From Flavobacteriales bacterium (GTDB lineage Bacteria > Bacteroidota > Bacteroidia > Flavobacteriales_E > Vicingaceae): a stretch of 64,000 nucleotides of DNA. The position numbers and the translations under genes were made by a program. The notes under the pieces were generated by a model. The model was given only the letters and a program-made list of their open reading frames with translations. It did not search any database and had not been told where the DNA came from. Location: assembly GCA_029262875.1 (NCBI GenBank), contig JAJCYO010000043.1, forward strand, positions 1 to 64,000, in the 5' to 3' direction. Shown here piece after piece: positions 1-7,624 of the stretch (positions within the stretch are counted from its first letter, which is position 1; each line of letters starts with the position of its first letter).

Positions 1-29
1 TATCCTTGCTTTAGCCCATCCAATCGACA

Positions 30-725
30 CTATCCTTTCTGTACTACAATAGGGGCTGCTGGTTGTTTTGATTTCATAGCAAATAGAGCTACCCCAACTA
101 ATGCTGCTGCTGCCAATCCTCCAAATAGTAATACATTAGAGTTTCCACCTTTTTTCTTAGCTGCATTTGCTTCTGCATCTCTCCTTCTGCGGTCTTCTTC
201 TTCTCTACGTCTGCTCTCAGCTTCCCTTCGTTCAGCAGCTCTCCGTTGTTGATCCAATTGCATTTGCCTCATTTTGGCATCCATATCGGCTTTCATTCGG
301 GCTGCTGCTGCCTGTTGTTGTGCTGCTATTGCTGCTGCTGCACCGCCTCCGCCTCCGCTTTTTTTCTTTTTACCAAAAAGTCCTGCAATACCACCAATCG
401 CCTTACCTGCTAATCCTGCTAATGCTCCCCATATTTCATCATATTCATAAGAATCGTAGTTGTCATCTAAAACAGCCATTTCACCGCCCTTACGTTCGAT
501 ATGAATTGAAATGAGTTTAGTCAAACTGTCATTGAATTTTTGATTGTTCTTAGAAAGCATTCTTACAACCTCATTTATTAATTGCCTATTACTCGGTGGG
601 GATGTAAAATGCGTATCAAATCTTGCTAATAATCTTCTTACTGCTTCTGGTTTTGTCAATATCAAATGGGTGATAAATTCCAGAGCATCATTGTATTGTC
701 CTTTTGTCAATCTTCGTTGTTTCAT
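30..725 (-). CDS. Coiled-coil membrane protein, possible virion protein
   Basis: A 231-aa protein I do not recognise by family. The N-terminal ~90 residues look helical. A Gly-rich hydrophobic stretch (about 102-118, with AGLAGKAIGG) follows, then a KKKKSGGGGG linker, an Ala/Gln-rich segment and a strongly charged Arg/Glu coiled coil (about 140-190). One clear transmembrane segment lies near the C-terminus (about 198-217), leaving a short tail. It is the most downstream of four minus-strand genes spaced by a few bases. Single-TM proteins with long charged helices are common among membrane-associated virion proteins of tailless phages and among conjugation proteins, so a structural role is inferred. 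The 29 bases beyond its stop are too few to identify the next gene. Confidence 0.6.
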   Translation of the reverse strand: MKQRRLTKGQYNDALEFITHLILTKPEAVRRLLARFDTHFTSPPSNRQLINEVVRMLSKNNQKFNDSLTKLISIHIERKGGEMAVLDDNYDSYEYDEIWGALAGLAGKAIGGIAGLFGKKKKSGGGGGAAAAIAAQQQAAAARMKADMDAKMRQMQLDQQRRAAERREAESRRREEEDRRRRDAEANAAKKKGGNSNVLLFGGLAAAALVGVALFAMKSKQPAAPIVVQKG

Positions 726-726
726 C

Positions 727-1353
727 TTATGTTGTTTTTAAACTTGAACCAATTAAAACACCTGCTGCAAAGACTAACCCGAGAATAACGAGTCCATTAT
801 TACAACAGCCGTGTTTTTTACTTTCTTTTTCAACTTTTTCAGGTTGATCTGTATCTTCTCCCTTGCGTTTTCTTAGTTCATTCCAAACCATTTGGACTTC
901 TTCAGACAAGTTGGAATCTTCAGGGTTATCATTGGATTTACGAACAGTACTTTCGTAATATTCTTCCAATTCTTTAGCACTCAAGTCAACCAACTGATCT
1001 AAAAACCCTTTCTGGTTTCCATTACCATCGTAGTGGGAATGCCCACATACTCCACAAAAATTATCGGCTGGTTGGTAAGAGAAACTGCTACAAGCACCGC
1101 AATAGTTATCTTCTTTTCCACGCTGAACTCTAAGAATTGCTTTTCGATCAGGGTGAATTTTGATTAAATCCTTAATTGCCTTTCTTCCGTTTTTTCTTAC
1201 CAATATCTTGGCAGCCTTCACTAAATCGTGTGGGCTTTTCGGTGCTTCATATCCATAGTCATGTACCAATTCGGATACACCTTTTGGATTTGCATAAGCA
1301 ATGTATTCTATGCGGTTTTGGGCAAATTTTGATCTTCTATTTTTACCTTTCAT
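727..1353 (-). CDS. Zinc-ribbon protein with C-terminal TM anchor
   Basis: A 208-aa unknown protein. The frame is open from a TTG at 1374 inside a T-run, but the ATG at 1353 is preferred because it follows an A-rich leader (ACGCAAAACC) and leaves the upstream terminator intact. The N-terminus is basic. A zinc ribbon is visible as CGAC...CGVCGH (about residues 85-111), followed by an acidic, Lys-rich linker. The protein ends with a CC pair and one hydrophobic helix (NGLVILGLVFAAGVLIGSS), giving a tail-anchored topology. It abuts the next coiled-coil/TM gene by one base. A membrane-bound nucleic-acid or protein-binding role is inferred only. Confidence 0.6.
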   Translation of the reverse strand: MKGKNRRSKFAQNRIEYIAYANPKGVSELVHDYGYEAPKSPHDLVKAAKILVRKNGRKAIKDLIKIHPDRKAILRVQRGKEDNYCGACSSFSYQPADNFCGVCGHSHYDGNGNQKGFLDQLVDLSAKELEEYYESTVRKSNDNPEDSNLSEEVQMVWNELRKRKGEDTDQPEKVEKESKKHGCCNNGLVILGLVFAAGVLIGSSLKTT

Positions 1354-1371
1354 GGTTTTGCGTGTATTATT

Positions 1372-1421
1372 CAAAAAAAAACAGCCAAAGTGAGCTTTTG
1401 AATTACCTCGACTTTGGCTGT
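1372..1421 (-). terminator. Intrinsic terminator (minus strand)
   Basis: ACAGCCAAAGT (1381-1391) and ACTTTGGCTGT (1411-1421) form a perfect 11-bp stem with a 19-nt loop. Read on the minus strand it is followed at once by nine T residues (complement of 1372-1380). It lies between the gene ending at 1472 and the ATG at 1353. It should therefore end or attenuate transcription of the upstream Arg-rich protein gene before the two distal membrane-protein genes. Confidence 0.8.
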
Positions 1422-1471
1422 CTTAAATTTCAGTTGAACAAAGCCTCAACAAGCAGTTTTTACCTTTGCTT

Positions 1472-2377
1472 TTAACGTCTTCTTCTCATCGAAAAGCCTC
1501 TACGAGGTCTGCTGAATCGTCTTACTGGTTTTCTTGTAGGTCTCCTACGAATGATTTTCCTTACTCTTGGTTTCGGTCTGATTCCAAAAGCAGTCGGCTT
1601 TCTTTTTCGTAATAAATCTAATTGTGGTAATCCAGTAGTTCTTGGGCTTCGAGAAAGTTCTGCAACATTTCTTCCTTTAAGTAAGTTACCCATATTCGCT
1701 CTCGCCTTAACGGTGAATGTGAATACAATCGTAACGCCATCTTTCACAAGTACTCTCAACGAATCTTGACCAGTAACATCCATTTCAAAGTTGTCATCGT
1801 CAATAAGTTGTTGAGTAAAATTTTGTGGTGATGTAGCGTTTCGAGGTTGGTAAACTCTAACCGTATTTGATCCTGCTGCTGTTCTTCTTGTAACTCGCAT
1901 TACATTATCAAACTGTAAAGGATCAGACACGCTCATTTTCATTCCCGCTATTTTGAACGGGTTTGACTTACTTTCTTCTCGAACTTCTTTATGTGAACTT
2001 TCTCCAACGGTTACGGTAACACCTGCTGGCTGTGCCGCTTCTTCGTTACCTCCGTAAACAATGGCTTCGGCATCCGCACCAGAAACATTGGTAACAACTA
2101 CGGTCAACGTTCTGTCATTCGGGTCAATTTTCCCGATAGAAGTTGTTTTGTAGCTATCATACATAGAATCGTATTGATCCTCGTATTCTCCCATTGCTGG
2201 TTGATATTCGACTTCTTCCTCCTCATAATCATCATCGTAGTACGAATCATCAGCTCCATCAAAGCCTTCATCGAAGCTATCTTCATCTCCGTATTGTTCG
2301 TCCTCATAATCATAGTCGTCATACCTGTCTTCGGCATCGCCCTCATAATCCATTAATTCATCATCATAATCTTTCAT
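1472..2377 (-). CDS. Acidic/Arg-tailed beta-rich protein, candidate capsid or structural protein
   Basis: A 301-aa protein starting at the ATG at 2377. The frame stays open to a GTG at 2473, but that extension overlaps the 59-aa gene upstream, whereas the ATG has a proper A-rich leader (GCAAAAATCTTGAAACC). It has three zones. Residues 1-80 are extremely acidic and Tyr-rich (runs of D, E and Y). Residues ~80-235 look like beta strands (SIGKIDPNDRTLTVVVTNVS, VTIVFTFTVKA). The last ~65 residues are a basic tail ending in RRGFSMRRRR. A folded core between an acidic arm and a DNA-binding-like Arg tail is reminiscent of virion proteins, but I cannot name a family. It sits among small membrane-protein genes and is followed by a strong terminator. 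Confidence 0.6.
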   Translation of the reverse strand: MKDYDDELMDYEGDAEDRYDDYDYEDEQYGDEDSFDEGFDGADDSYYDDDYEEEEVEYQPAMGEYEDQYDSMYDSYKTTSIGKIDPNDRTLTVVVTNVSGADAEAIVYGGNEEAAQPAGVTVTVGESSHKEVREESKSNPFKIAGMKMSVSDPLQFDNVMRVTRRTAAGSNTVRVYQPRNATSPQNFTQQLIDDDNFEMDVTGQDSLRVLVKDGVTIVFTFTVKARANMGNLLKGRNVAELSRSPRTTGLPQLDLLRKRKPTAFGIRPKPRVRKIIRRRPTRKPVRRFSRPRRGFSMRRRR

Positions 2378-2429
2378 GGTTTCAAGATTTTTGCGTATTA
2401 GTAAATAATTTTTTTGCCTCGAACCCCCT

Positions 2430-2609
2430 TTAAGCGGTCTTCTTAGCAGTACTTTCGGTTTTCTTAGCACCACCTTTTTTGGCTTTTTTCTCTGCCATCT
2501 TTTTCTGAACTATTGGTCCAAGTAAAAATGTTCCCGCTGCTAATCCAGCTATTCCTACTCCGATAAGTAATCCGTAAAATTTCCAAGCAGTATCTTTTCC
2601 GTCTGTCAT
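2430..2609 (-). CDS. Small single-TM protein (59 aa)
   Basis: A short complete frame read directly from the minus strand: ATG at 2607-2609, stop at 2430-2432. The product begins MTDGKDTAWKFYG, has one hydrophobic helix (LLIGVGIAGLAAGTFLLGPIV) and ends in a Lys/Ala-rich tail (KKAKKGGAKKTESTAKKTA). It is the first gene of the minus-strand set, preceded by an A-rich leader (TAAAAATACGAAA). Small one-helix proteins with basic tails are typical of membrane-containing phages and of holin- or pilus-type proteins, but the function is unknown. Its presence argues that the next gene starts at 2377 and not 2473. Confidence 0.65.
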   Translation of the reverse strand: MTDGKDTAWKFYGLLIGVGIAGLAAGTFLLGPIVQKKMAEKKAKKGGAKKTESTAKKTA

Positions 2610-3114
2610 TTTCGTATTTTTAAATGTGTTAAGACTGATTTTTTTAAGTTGGTCTTTAAACCGATTCGAGTGCTAAAGTCCTTTGATAAACAAGATTTTC
2701 CGAATACCGACTTTTAACATCTGTTAAATAATAAGGGGGGCTTACTACTATGAAAATGCCTAAAATCTGTTGAAAGATTTTTTGAGGTAAAAGAGGTAGA
2801 TTTGTGTTTAAGACAAATTTTTAACGAAACTCTGAATTATGAAAATGCCCAATAGACCTGACCACGGAAAAAGAGTATTGGTTAAAAACTGATATTGCTA
2901 TGTTTAATATTGTCAAGAATATTGAAGATGACGGTTCTATGCCTTTTTACTATGAGGATTAAAATGTAGCTTAGAAAGTGTTTAATTTATGGCTATACCC
3001 ATAATCTTATTAGTTCATTTTATTGCTATAACCATAATTTCATTTTTAAACAATTACCAATTTCTTTACTTTTTTGGCTAAAGTTTAAGATTAGTTCCTT
3101 TACCATCAAATACT
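2610..3114. other. Intergenic region with short peptide frames and a tandem repeat
   Basis: No convincing gene. On the plus strand, ATGAAAATGCC occurs twice (near 2750 and 2839). The second opens a 17-codon frame, and a 20-codon frame (MFNIVKNIEDDGSMPFYYED) follows close to 2900-2962. TAGATTTG at 2797-2804 matches the Bacteroidota -7 element TAnnTTTG. An imperfect ~26-bp direct repeat is present (2986-3011 and 3019-3044, sharing GCTATA and CCATAAT). The stretch separates the minus-strand structural-like genes from the AbiE operon and may hold promoters for both. Confidence 0.4.
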
Positions 3115-3331
3115 TTTTATGTAATGAAGTAATAGTATTTTATAGATACTATACTACATAAAACAAATTTAAGTTATCTTTTATTTATAGAAGTAATGAT
3201 AAAATAGTATTACTTCATTACATAAAACATAATATTTTCAAACTAATTTCTTGGAAAAACAAATTGAAAAGCATAATTTTGTTATGTTTTATGAATCAAA
3301 GTAAATATTAAACAGGGATACTTCATTACAT
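3115..3331 (+). promoter_or_regulatory. AbiE operator: long inverted repeats and a start-codon half-site
   Basis: 3115-3143 and 3199-3227 are inverted repeats of each other, identical at 28 of 29 positions; the shared arm contains TTTTATGTAATGAAGTAATA. A third, shorter copy (TACTTCATTACAT, 3319-3331) overlaps the AbiEi ATG at 3330. ATAGTAT/ATACTAT (3132-3138 and 3146-3152) form another small inverted repeat. AbiEi antitoxins are known to repress their own operon by binding inverted repeats upstream, so these are very likely the autoregulatory sites. Confidence 0.75.
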
Positions 3332-4151
3332 GAAGAATAAAGTTATTACTGAAAAGACTGCTAAGTGGCTAACCTATTTGAATGATGCAAAAAAGCAATT
3401 TTTTACATCAAAGGATACGGCTATGTTCTTAAATAACCCTTCCAAGCAAGTGGTAAATAAGTTTCTTGCTGATTTGATTGAAAGAGGTCTTGCTCTGAGA
3501 ATTAAAAGAGGTCTTTTTGTTCAAGTTCCTTATGATGTTCAGGCAAGTGATTTTTTCCCTAACTGGCACGCTACAGGTGCTTATCTTGCAGGGAATGATA
3601 ATTATTACATAGGCTATTATAGTGCTTTACAGATGCACAACTTAACAACCCAACCTTCTCTTATAGAGCAAGTCGTAGTCAATAAACGAATTTTACCAGC
3701 TTTACAAGAAATACATGATGTAAAGTTTCAATTCATTTACCATAATGAGCAACACTTTTTTGGTCTAAAGAAAAAATGGGCAGACAATTATAACAAAATA
3801 GTTTGCAGCGATTTGGAAAAAACGATAATAGATTGTCTTTACAAACCTGATTATGCAGCAGGCATTGTTGAAATAGCAAAAGCCATCCATAGAAGCTATG
3901 AAAAGATCAACTATGATCTACTTTTAAAATACATGAAGGATTTTGGTAGCCAAGCTGTAATTAAACGATTTGGCTATTTGGTAGAATTGTATGAACTGGA
4001 CTTACCAATTATCAATGAATTGCAAGCTATTATTACTCCATCATTAGTCGTGTTGGATACAGTTCACCCAAAAGAAGGGAAAATTAATAGCCGATGGCGA
4101 TTATATATTAATACTGATGTTGAAACGATATTACAAGCACCTTTTTCTTAA
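3330..4151 (+). CDS. abiEi: AbiEi-family antitoxin
   Basis: A 273-aa antitoxin and transcriptional autorepressor of a type IV AbiE toxin-antitoxin system. The N-terminal ~70 residues form a winged helix (FTSKDTAMFLNNPSKQVVNKFLADLIERG followed by a basic wing, LRIKRGLFVQVP). The rest is the AbiEi effector domain with the characteristic YYIGYYSALQMHNLTTQ and CSDLEKTIIDCLYKPDYAAG stretches. Five bases separate it from the toxin gene. The ATG is chosen because it begins right at the third operator copy, as expected for autorepression. The family gives abortive phage defence and stabilises mobile elements. Confidence 0.9.
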   Translation: MKNKVITEKTAKWLTYLNDAKKQFFTSKDTAMFLNNPSKQVVNKFLADLIERGLALRIKRGLFVQVPYDVQASDFFPNWHATGAYLAGNDNYYIGYYSALQMHNLTTQPSLIEQVVVNKRILPALQEIHDVKFQFIYHNEQHFFGLKKKWADNYNKIVCSDLEKTIIDCLYKPDYAAGIVEIAKAIHRSYEKINYDLLLKYMKDFGSQAVIKRFGYLVELYELDLPIINELQAIITPSLVVLDTVHPKEGKINSRWRLYINTDVETILQAPFS

Positions 4152-4156
4152 ATAAA

Positions 4157-4972
4157 ATGATTACAACAGGAGAAATAAATCAAATAGCAAAAAAGTATAA
4201 GGTGGGAGATCTTGCCATTGAAAAGGACTATGTTATTACTTGGGTACTTTTTGGGCTTTCACAAAATAGTATCTTAAAAGAGGCTCTTGCTTTCAAAGGG
4301 GGGACGGTATTAAAAAAGGCTTATTATGAAGACTATCGGTTTTCAGAAGACCTCGATTTTACTTTATTAGATGAAAACTTTTCTAATGAACAAGTATTAA
4401 GCGAATTTCAAAAAGTATTAGATTTTGTAATTGATGAGAGTGCAGGAATGAGTTTGCAAATTAATCAAGATAAAAGCAAGGAACATCAACCTTCGGGAAG
4501 TTTGAAGTTCTATATAGACTACGTTGCTCCTATGGGTGGAGCTATCGGCAACAAAAATTTAAAGGTTGATGTTACCAGGGGAGAAACCTTAGAATTTGAC
4601 TTAGAAGACCAACCAATTTTTTGTGAATACAGAGATATAGAGGATACATTTAAAGTGAATTGTTATACGCTTGGAGAAGTGTTAATTGAAAAAATGGCAG
4701 CTGTAATGGGAAGAACGATTCCCAGAGATATTTATGATTTGTGGTATCTGTTTGAATATGAAGGAATGGATTTAACCGATTATAATATTGAATTTGAAAG
4801 TAAAGCCAAAAATAAAGGGCATGACCCCTCTCAATTTAGAGAAAAATTGGACAATAAAATTTCTATTTACAAGCGAGATTGGCAGAACAGTCTAGGAAAC
4901 CAGATCAAAGAACTTCCCGACTTTAAAGATGTCATTAGAGAATTGAATAAGCATTTAAGAAAACACTATTAA
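4157..4972 (+). CDS. abiEii: AbiEii/AbiGii nucleotidyltransferase toxin
   Basis: A 271-aa toxin of the DNA polymerase beta-like nucleotidyltransferase superfamily. The defining motif is clear: FKGGTVLKKAYYEDYRFSEDLDFTL, holding the GG[T/S] turn and the Asp pair of SEDLDF that binds metal. A downstream Asp/Lys-containing core (LKVDVTRGE, VLIEKMAAVMGRTIPRDIYDLWYL) is also typical. Related toxins transfer nucleotides onto RNA (tRNA acceptor ends in characterised members) and stop growth. It is co-transcribed with the antitoxin gene upstream and followed after 11 bases by a small unknown gene. Confidence 0.9.
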   Translation: MITTGEINQIAKKYKVGDLAIEKDYVITWVLFGLSQNSILKEALAFKGGTVLKKAYYEDYRFSEDLDFTLLDENFSNEQVLSEFQKVLDFVIDESAGMSLQINQDKSKEHQPSGSLKFYIDYVAPMGGAIGNKNLKVDVTRGETLEFDLEDQPIFCEYRDIEDTFKVNCYTLGEVLIEKMAAVMGRTIPRDIYDLWYLFEYEGMDLTDYNIEFESKAKNKGHDPSQFREKLDNKISIYKRDWQNSLGNQIKELPDFKDVIRELNKHLRKHY

Positions 4973-4983
4973 ACTAAATAACT

Positions 4984-5250
4984 ATGAACACAAAAAACAA
5001 CCTATTTTCCGATCCCTCCTTTCAGGTTTGGCATTATGTTGATGCCGAAGAAAGCCTTTTTGTAGGGATTAAAAAGAATAATGAAAATGAAAATTTGGAG
5101 AGCTTAACCGAGAGAGTAAAACCCTCACTTAGTGAGATTCTTTGTAAGGAAGTAAAGGGAGATTTTGAGCCTAAAGATTCTTCTTTCAGTATGGATGAAA
5201 AATTTGTATTGGTGAACAATGAAAATGATGCTGCACTTTGTAATATTTAA
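4984..5250 (+). CDS. Hypothetical protein (88 aa)
   Basis: A small soluble acidic protein with no recognised motif. It begins MNTKNNLFSDPSFQVWHYVDAEESLFVGIKKN and contains a Glu/Ser-rich middle. It is 11 bases after the AbiEii toxin and 8 bases before the DUF2779 nuclease, so all four plus-strand genes are probably one operon. It could be a small partner of the nuclease; nothing in the sequence proves that. Confidence 0.55.
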   Translation: MNTKNNLFSDPSFQVWHYVDAEESLFVGIKKNNENENLESLTERVKPSLSEILCKEVKGDFEPKDSSFSMDEKFVLVNNENDAALCNI

Positions 5251-5258
5251 ACTGATTT

Positions 5259-7070
5259 ATGCCAAATATCAATTACAAAAAAATACTTTCAAAATCGGAT
5301 TTTAAAGTAGCTCAAAATTGTGCTACTAAACTTTATTATTTGAAAAACAAGTACCCTTCAGCTAATGATGGTAATGAGTACATGGAGTATTTAGCAGAAG
5401 GCGGTTATGCCGTTGGAGAGATGGCTACTTTGTTTTATCCGAGTGGTCATCGAATTGATAATAAGAAGGGAATTGAATCAGCAATTGCGGAAACAAAAGA
5501 ATTACTACAGCAAGACAACATAACACTTTTTGAAGCTGCTGTTTTATCGAACCATAAAATTGCTGCTATTGATATTCTCGAAAAAAAAGGAAATGTATTC
5601 AACTTGATTGAAGTAAAATCCAAAGGATATGATAGTGAGAAAGCTTCTTTAAAAGGGTGGGAAGAACATTTGGAGGATATTGCTTTTCAAAAATTAGTGT
5701 TATCAGAAGCTTATCCAGAAGCTAAAATCAATACTTTTTTGTTTGTTCCTGATAAAACTGCTAGAACCACTATAGAAGGTTTGAATGCGTTATTTGAACT
5801 CAAAGAATTTGAATTACATAATGGGTTTAAATTGCTCAACATTGAGTTTACAGGTGATCCCGAAACAATACGTAAAGATGAATTAATGACGTTGGTAGAT
5901 GTTTCGGAATACATTAACGGAATCGAGCGAAAAATACAACACAATGCAAAGTTGTTTATCGAAAGTTTAGTCGATGAAAAAAAGATAGTTATCCCACTAG
6001 ATAAGAACTGTTTTAAATGCGAGTATAGTGTAGCAGATGATTCAGGAGATTCAGGTTATCAGGAATGTTGGGCAAAGATAAAGGAAGTAGAGCCTCATGT
6101 AAAAGATTTATACCATATGGGTACAATAGGCGGAAACAAAGAACCAGTGATAAATTCGTTGATTGCTAACCGAAAAGTTTCTTTGTTCGATATGCCCTTA
6201 GATGAACTCAAAGGAAAACGAGGCGAACGACAATTGATACAAATTGAAAATACCCGAACCAATACTGAATGGGCTTCATCAGAATTGAAAGCTGAGATTG
6301 ATTCATGGCAATATCCTTTGCATTTTATCGACTTTGAAACGTGTACCACCGCATTGCCTTTTCATCGTAATATGCGACCTTATGAAATGAGTGCTTTTCA
6401 ATGGAGTTGTCATACCATTCAACAACCAGGAGCAGAACCAATACATAGTGAATGGTTAAATTTAGATCCTGCTTTCCCAAGTTTTGCTTTTGCAGAAAGT
6501 TTAATGCAACAAATAGGTTATTCAGGAACTGCCTTAATGTGGAGTCCACATGAAAATACTACATTGAGAAATATCTATTATCAAATGGAAGAATACAATC
6601 ATTCAAACCCTACATTAACAAAATGGTTAGAATACATTGTGAAATTTGATTCAAAAGGAACTGGTACTTTGGTTGATATGAATAAAATGGCATTGGATTA
6701 TTATTTTCATCCTGTGATGAAGGGAAGAACATCCATTAAAGTTACTTTGCCTGCTGTTCTCGCTGCTAATAAATCTAAACGGACAATCAACTGGTTAGAA
6801 AATTTTGAAAAGGAATTGAGTATCCTATCAAAAGATGAAAATGGAGTGATTGAGAATCCTTACAAGAATTTACCTCCCGTTGACCTATTAGAATCTGCCG
6901 AATCCGTAAATGAAGGTACTGGAGCAATGCGAGCTTATGAAGATATGCTTTTTGGCTTGAATAAAAACAAGGAAGAAATTAAACAAGCCTATGCTCAGGC
7001 ATTGCTTCGATATTGTAAGCTTGATACTTTGGCGATGGTGATTATTTGGGAGCATTGGAGAAGTAGATGA
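5259..7070 (+). CDS. DUF2779 protein: Cas4-like nuclease plus DEDDy exonuclease
   Basis: A 603-aa protein resembling the DUF2779 family. The N-terminal ~275 residues read like a Cas4/AddB-type nuclease: a first Cys near the N-terminus (C21), PD-(D/E)XK residues D105 and E118-V-K120 (LIEVKSKGY), then CFKC (C251, C254) and C270, the C...CxxC...C layout that holds a 4Fe-4S cluster. The C-terminal half starts with HFIDFET (D358, E360) and ends with YCKLD (about 590-594), consistent with a DEDDy RNase-H-fold 3'-5' exonuclease. It is convergent with the phosphorothioation operon, 31 bases apart. The role is unknown; DNA processing in defence or repair is inferred. Confidence 0.75.
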   Translation: MPNINYKKILSKSDFKVAQNCATKLYYLKNKYPSANDGNEYMEYLAEGGYAVGEMATLFYPSGHRIDNKKGIESAIAETKELLQQDNITLFEAAVLSNHKIAAIDILEKKGNVFNLIEVKSKGYDSEKASLKGWEEHLEDIAFQKLVLSEAYPEAKINTFLFVPDKTARTTIEGLNALFELKEFELHNGFKLLNIEFTGDPETIRKDELMTLVDVSEYINGIERKIQHNAKLFIESLVDEKKIVIPLDKNCFKCEYSVADDSGDSGYQECWAKIKEVEPHVKDLYHMGTIGGNKEPVINSLIANRKVSLFDMPLDELKGKRGERQLIQIENTRTNTEWASSELKAEIDSWQYPLHFIDFETCTTALPFHRNMRPYEMSAFQWSCHTIQQPGAEPIHSEWLNLDPAFPSFAFAESLMQQIGYSGTALMWSPHENTTLRNIYYQMEEYNHSNPTLTKWLEYIVKFDSKGTGTLVDMNKMALDYYFHPVMKGRTSIKVTLPAVLAANKSKRTINWLENFEKELSILSKDENGVIENPYKNLPPVDLLESAESVNEGTGAMRAYEDMLFGLNKNKEEIKQAYAQALLRYCKLDTLAMVIIWEHWRSR

Positions 7071-7101
7071 TTAAAGTAATTCAGGCAAAACCATTTGGCT
7101 C

Positions 7102-7623
7102 TTATATCTTTTCATCCTCCAAAATCATATTCAAGAATGATGTAGGTTGTAAAAAATAGTTTGGATTTTCTTCCAGTTTTTCTTTAACCAATACCAGTCC
7201 TCCATTGGTATAAGATTCCATAGTTTTAATTAGAAATTTTACTGCTTCATCTTCATCCAATTCTCCTTTTTCAAGTGCAACTAAATCTATGTCTGTTTTT
7301 GCTACAAGAGCAATAAAGATATTTTCTTGTATTTTGGTAAAGTCCTTACGAGTGGAAACAGTTGTTTTGCTACCCCAATGCTGAATATGATGACTAAAAT
7401 CTGTTTTCTTTACCCCATCAGGAATTGGTGCAAATTCATTATTGTATAAACCTAAGAAAAAGGCATAGATGTATAATTCATAATTAGTACTAAAGTGTTT
7501 ACCAAGATTGATTTTCTTTTCGCCTTCAGCACCAAACTTTTGAGAAAGAGAGGCGAATAAGTCTTTATGAACCTCACTGTATTTTGGAATTTTTTCTTTC
7601 CATTTATCAAATAAATTCTTCAT
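7102..7623 (-). CDS. Phosphorothioation-operon protein, possible DndE-like
   Basis: A 173-aa last gene of the Dnd-like operon, one base after the DndD-like ATPase gene. I do not recognise the family with certainty. Notable stretches are INLGKHFSTNYELYIYAFFLGLYNNEF and an acidic C-terminus (YTNGGLVLVKEKLEENPNYF). It looks all-helical. The position directly behind dndD is where dndE sits in classical dnd operons, but it is longer than DndE (about 110-130 aa) and no DndE motif is certain. It could be a DNA-binding or scaffold subunit of the modification complex. Confidence 0.6.
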   Translation of the reverse strand: MKNLFDKWKEKIPKYSEVHKDLFASLSQKFGAEGEKKINLGKHFSTNYELYIYAFFLGLYNNEFAPIPDGVKKTDFSHHIQHWGSKTTVSTRKDFTKIQENIFIALVAKTDIDLVALEKGELDEDEAVKFLIKTMESYTNGGLVLVKEKLEENPNYFLQPTSFLNMILEDEKI

Positions 7624-7624
7624 C

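Noticed and set aside
167-514. Plus-strand frame of 115 codons opposite the coiled-coil gene
   Set aside because: Leu/Phe-rich shadow of the charged coiled coil on the other strand; the same applies to the other antisense frames opposite Lys/Glu-rich genes.
2378-2473. N-terminal extension of the acidic/Arg-tailed protein from a GTG at 2473
   Set aside because: It overlaps the 59-aa membrane-protein gene in another frame and lacks a leader; the ATG at 2377 has the A-rich leader seen elsewhere.
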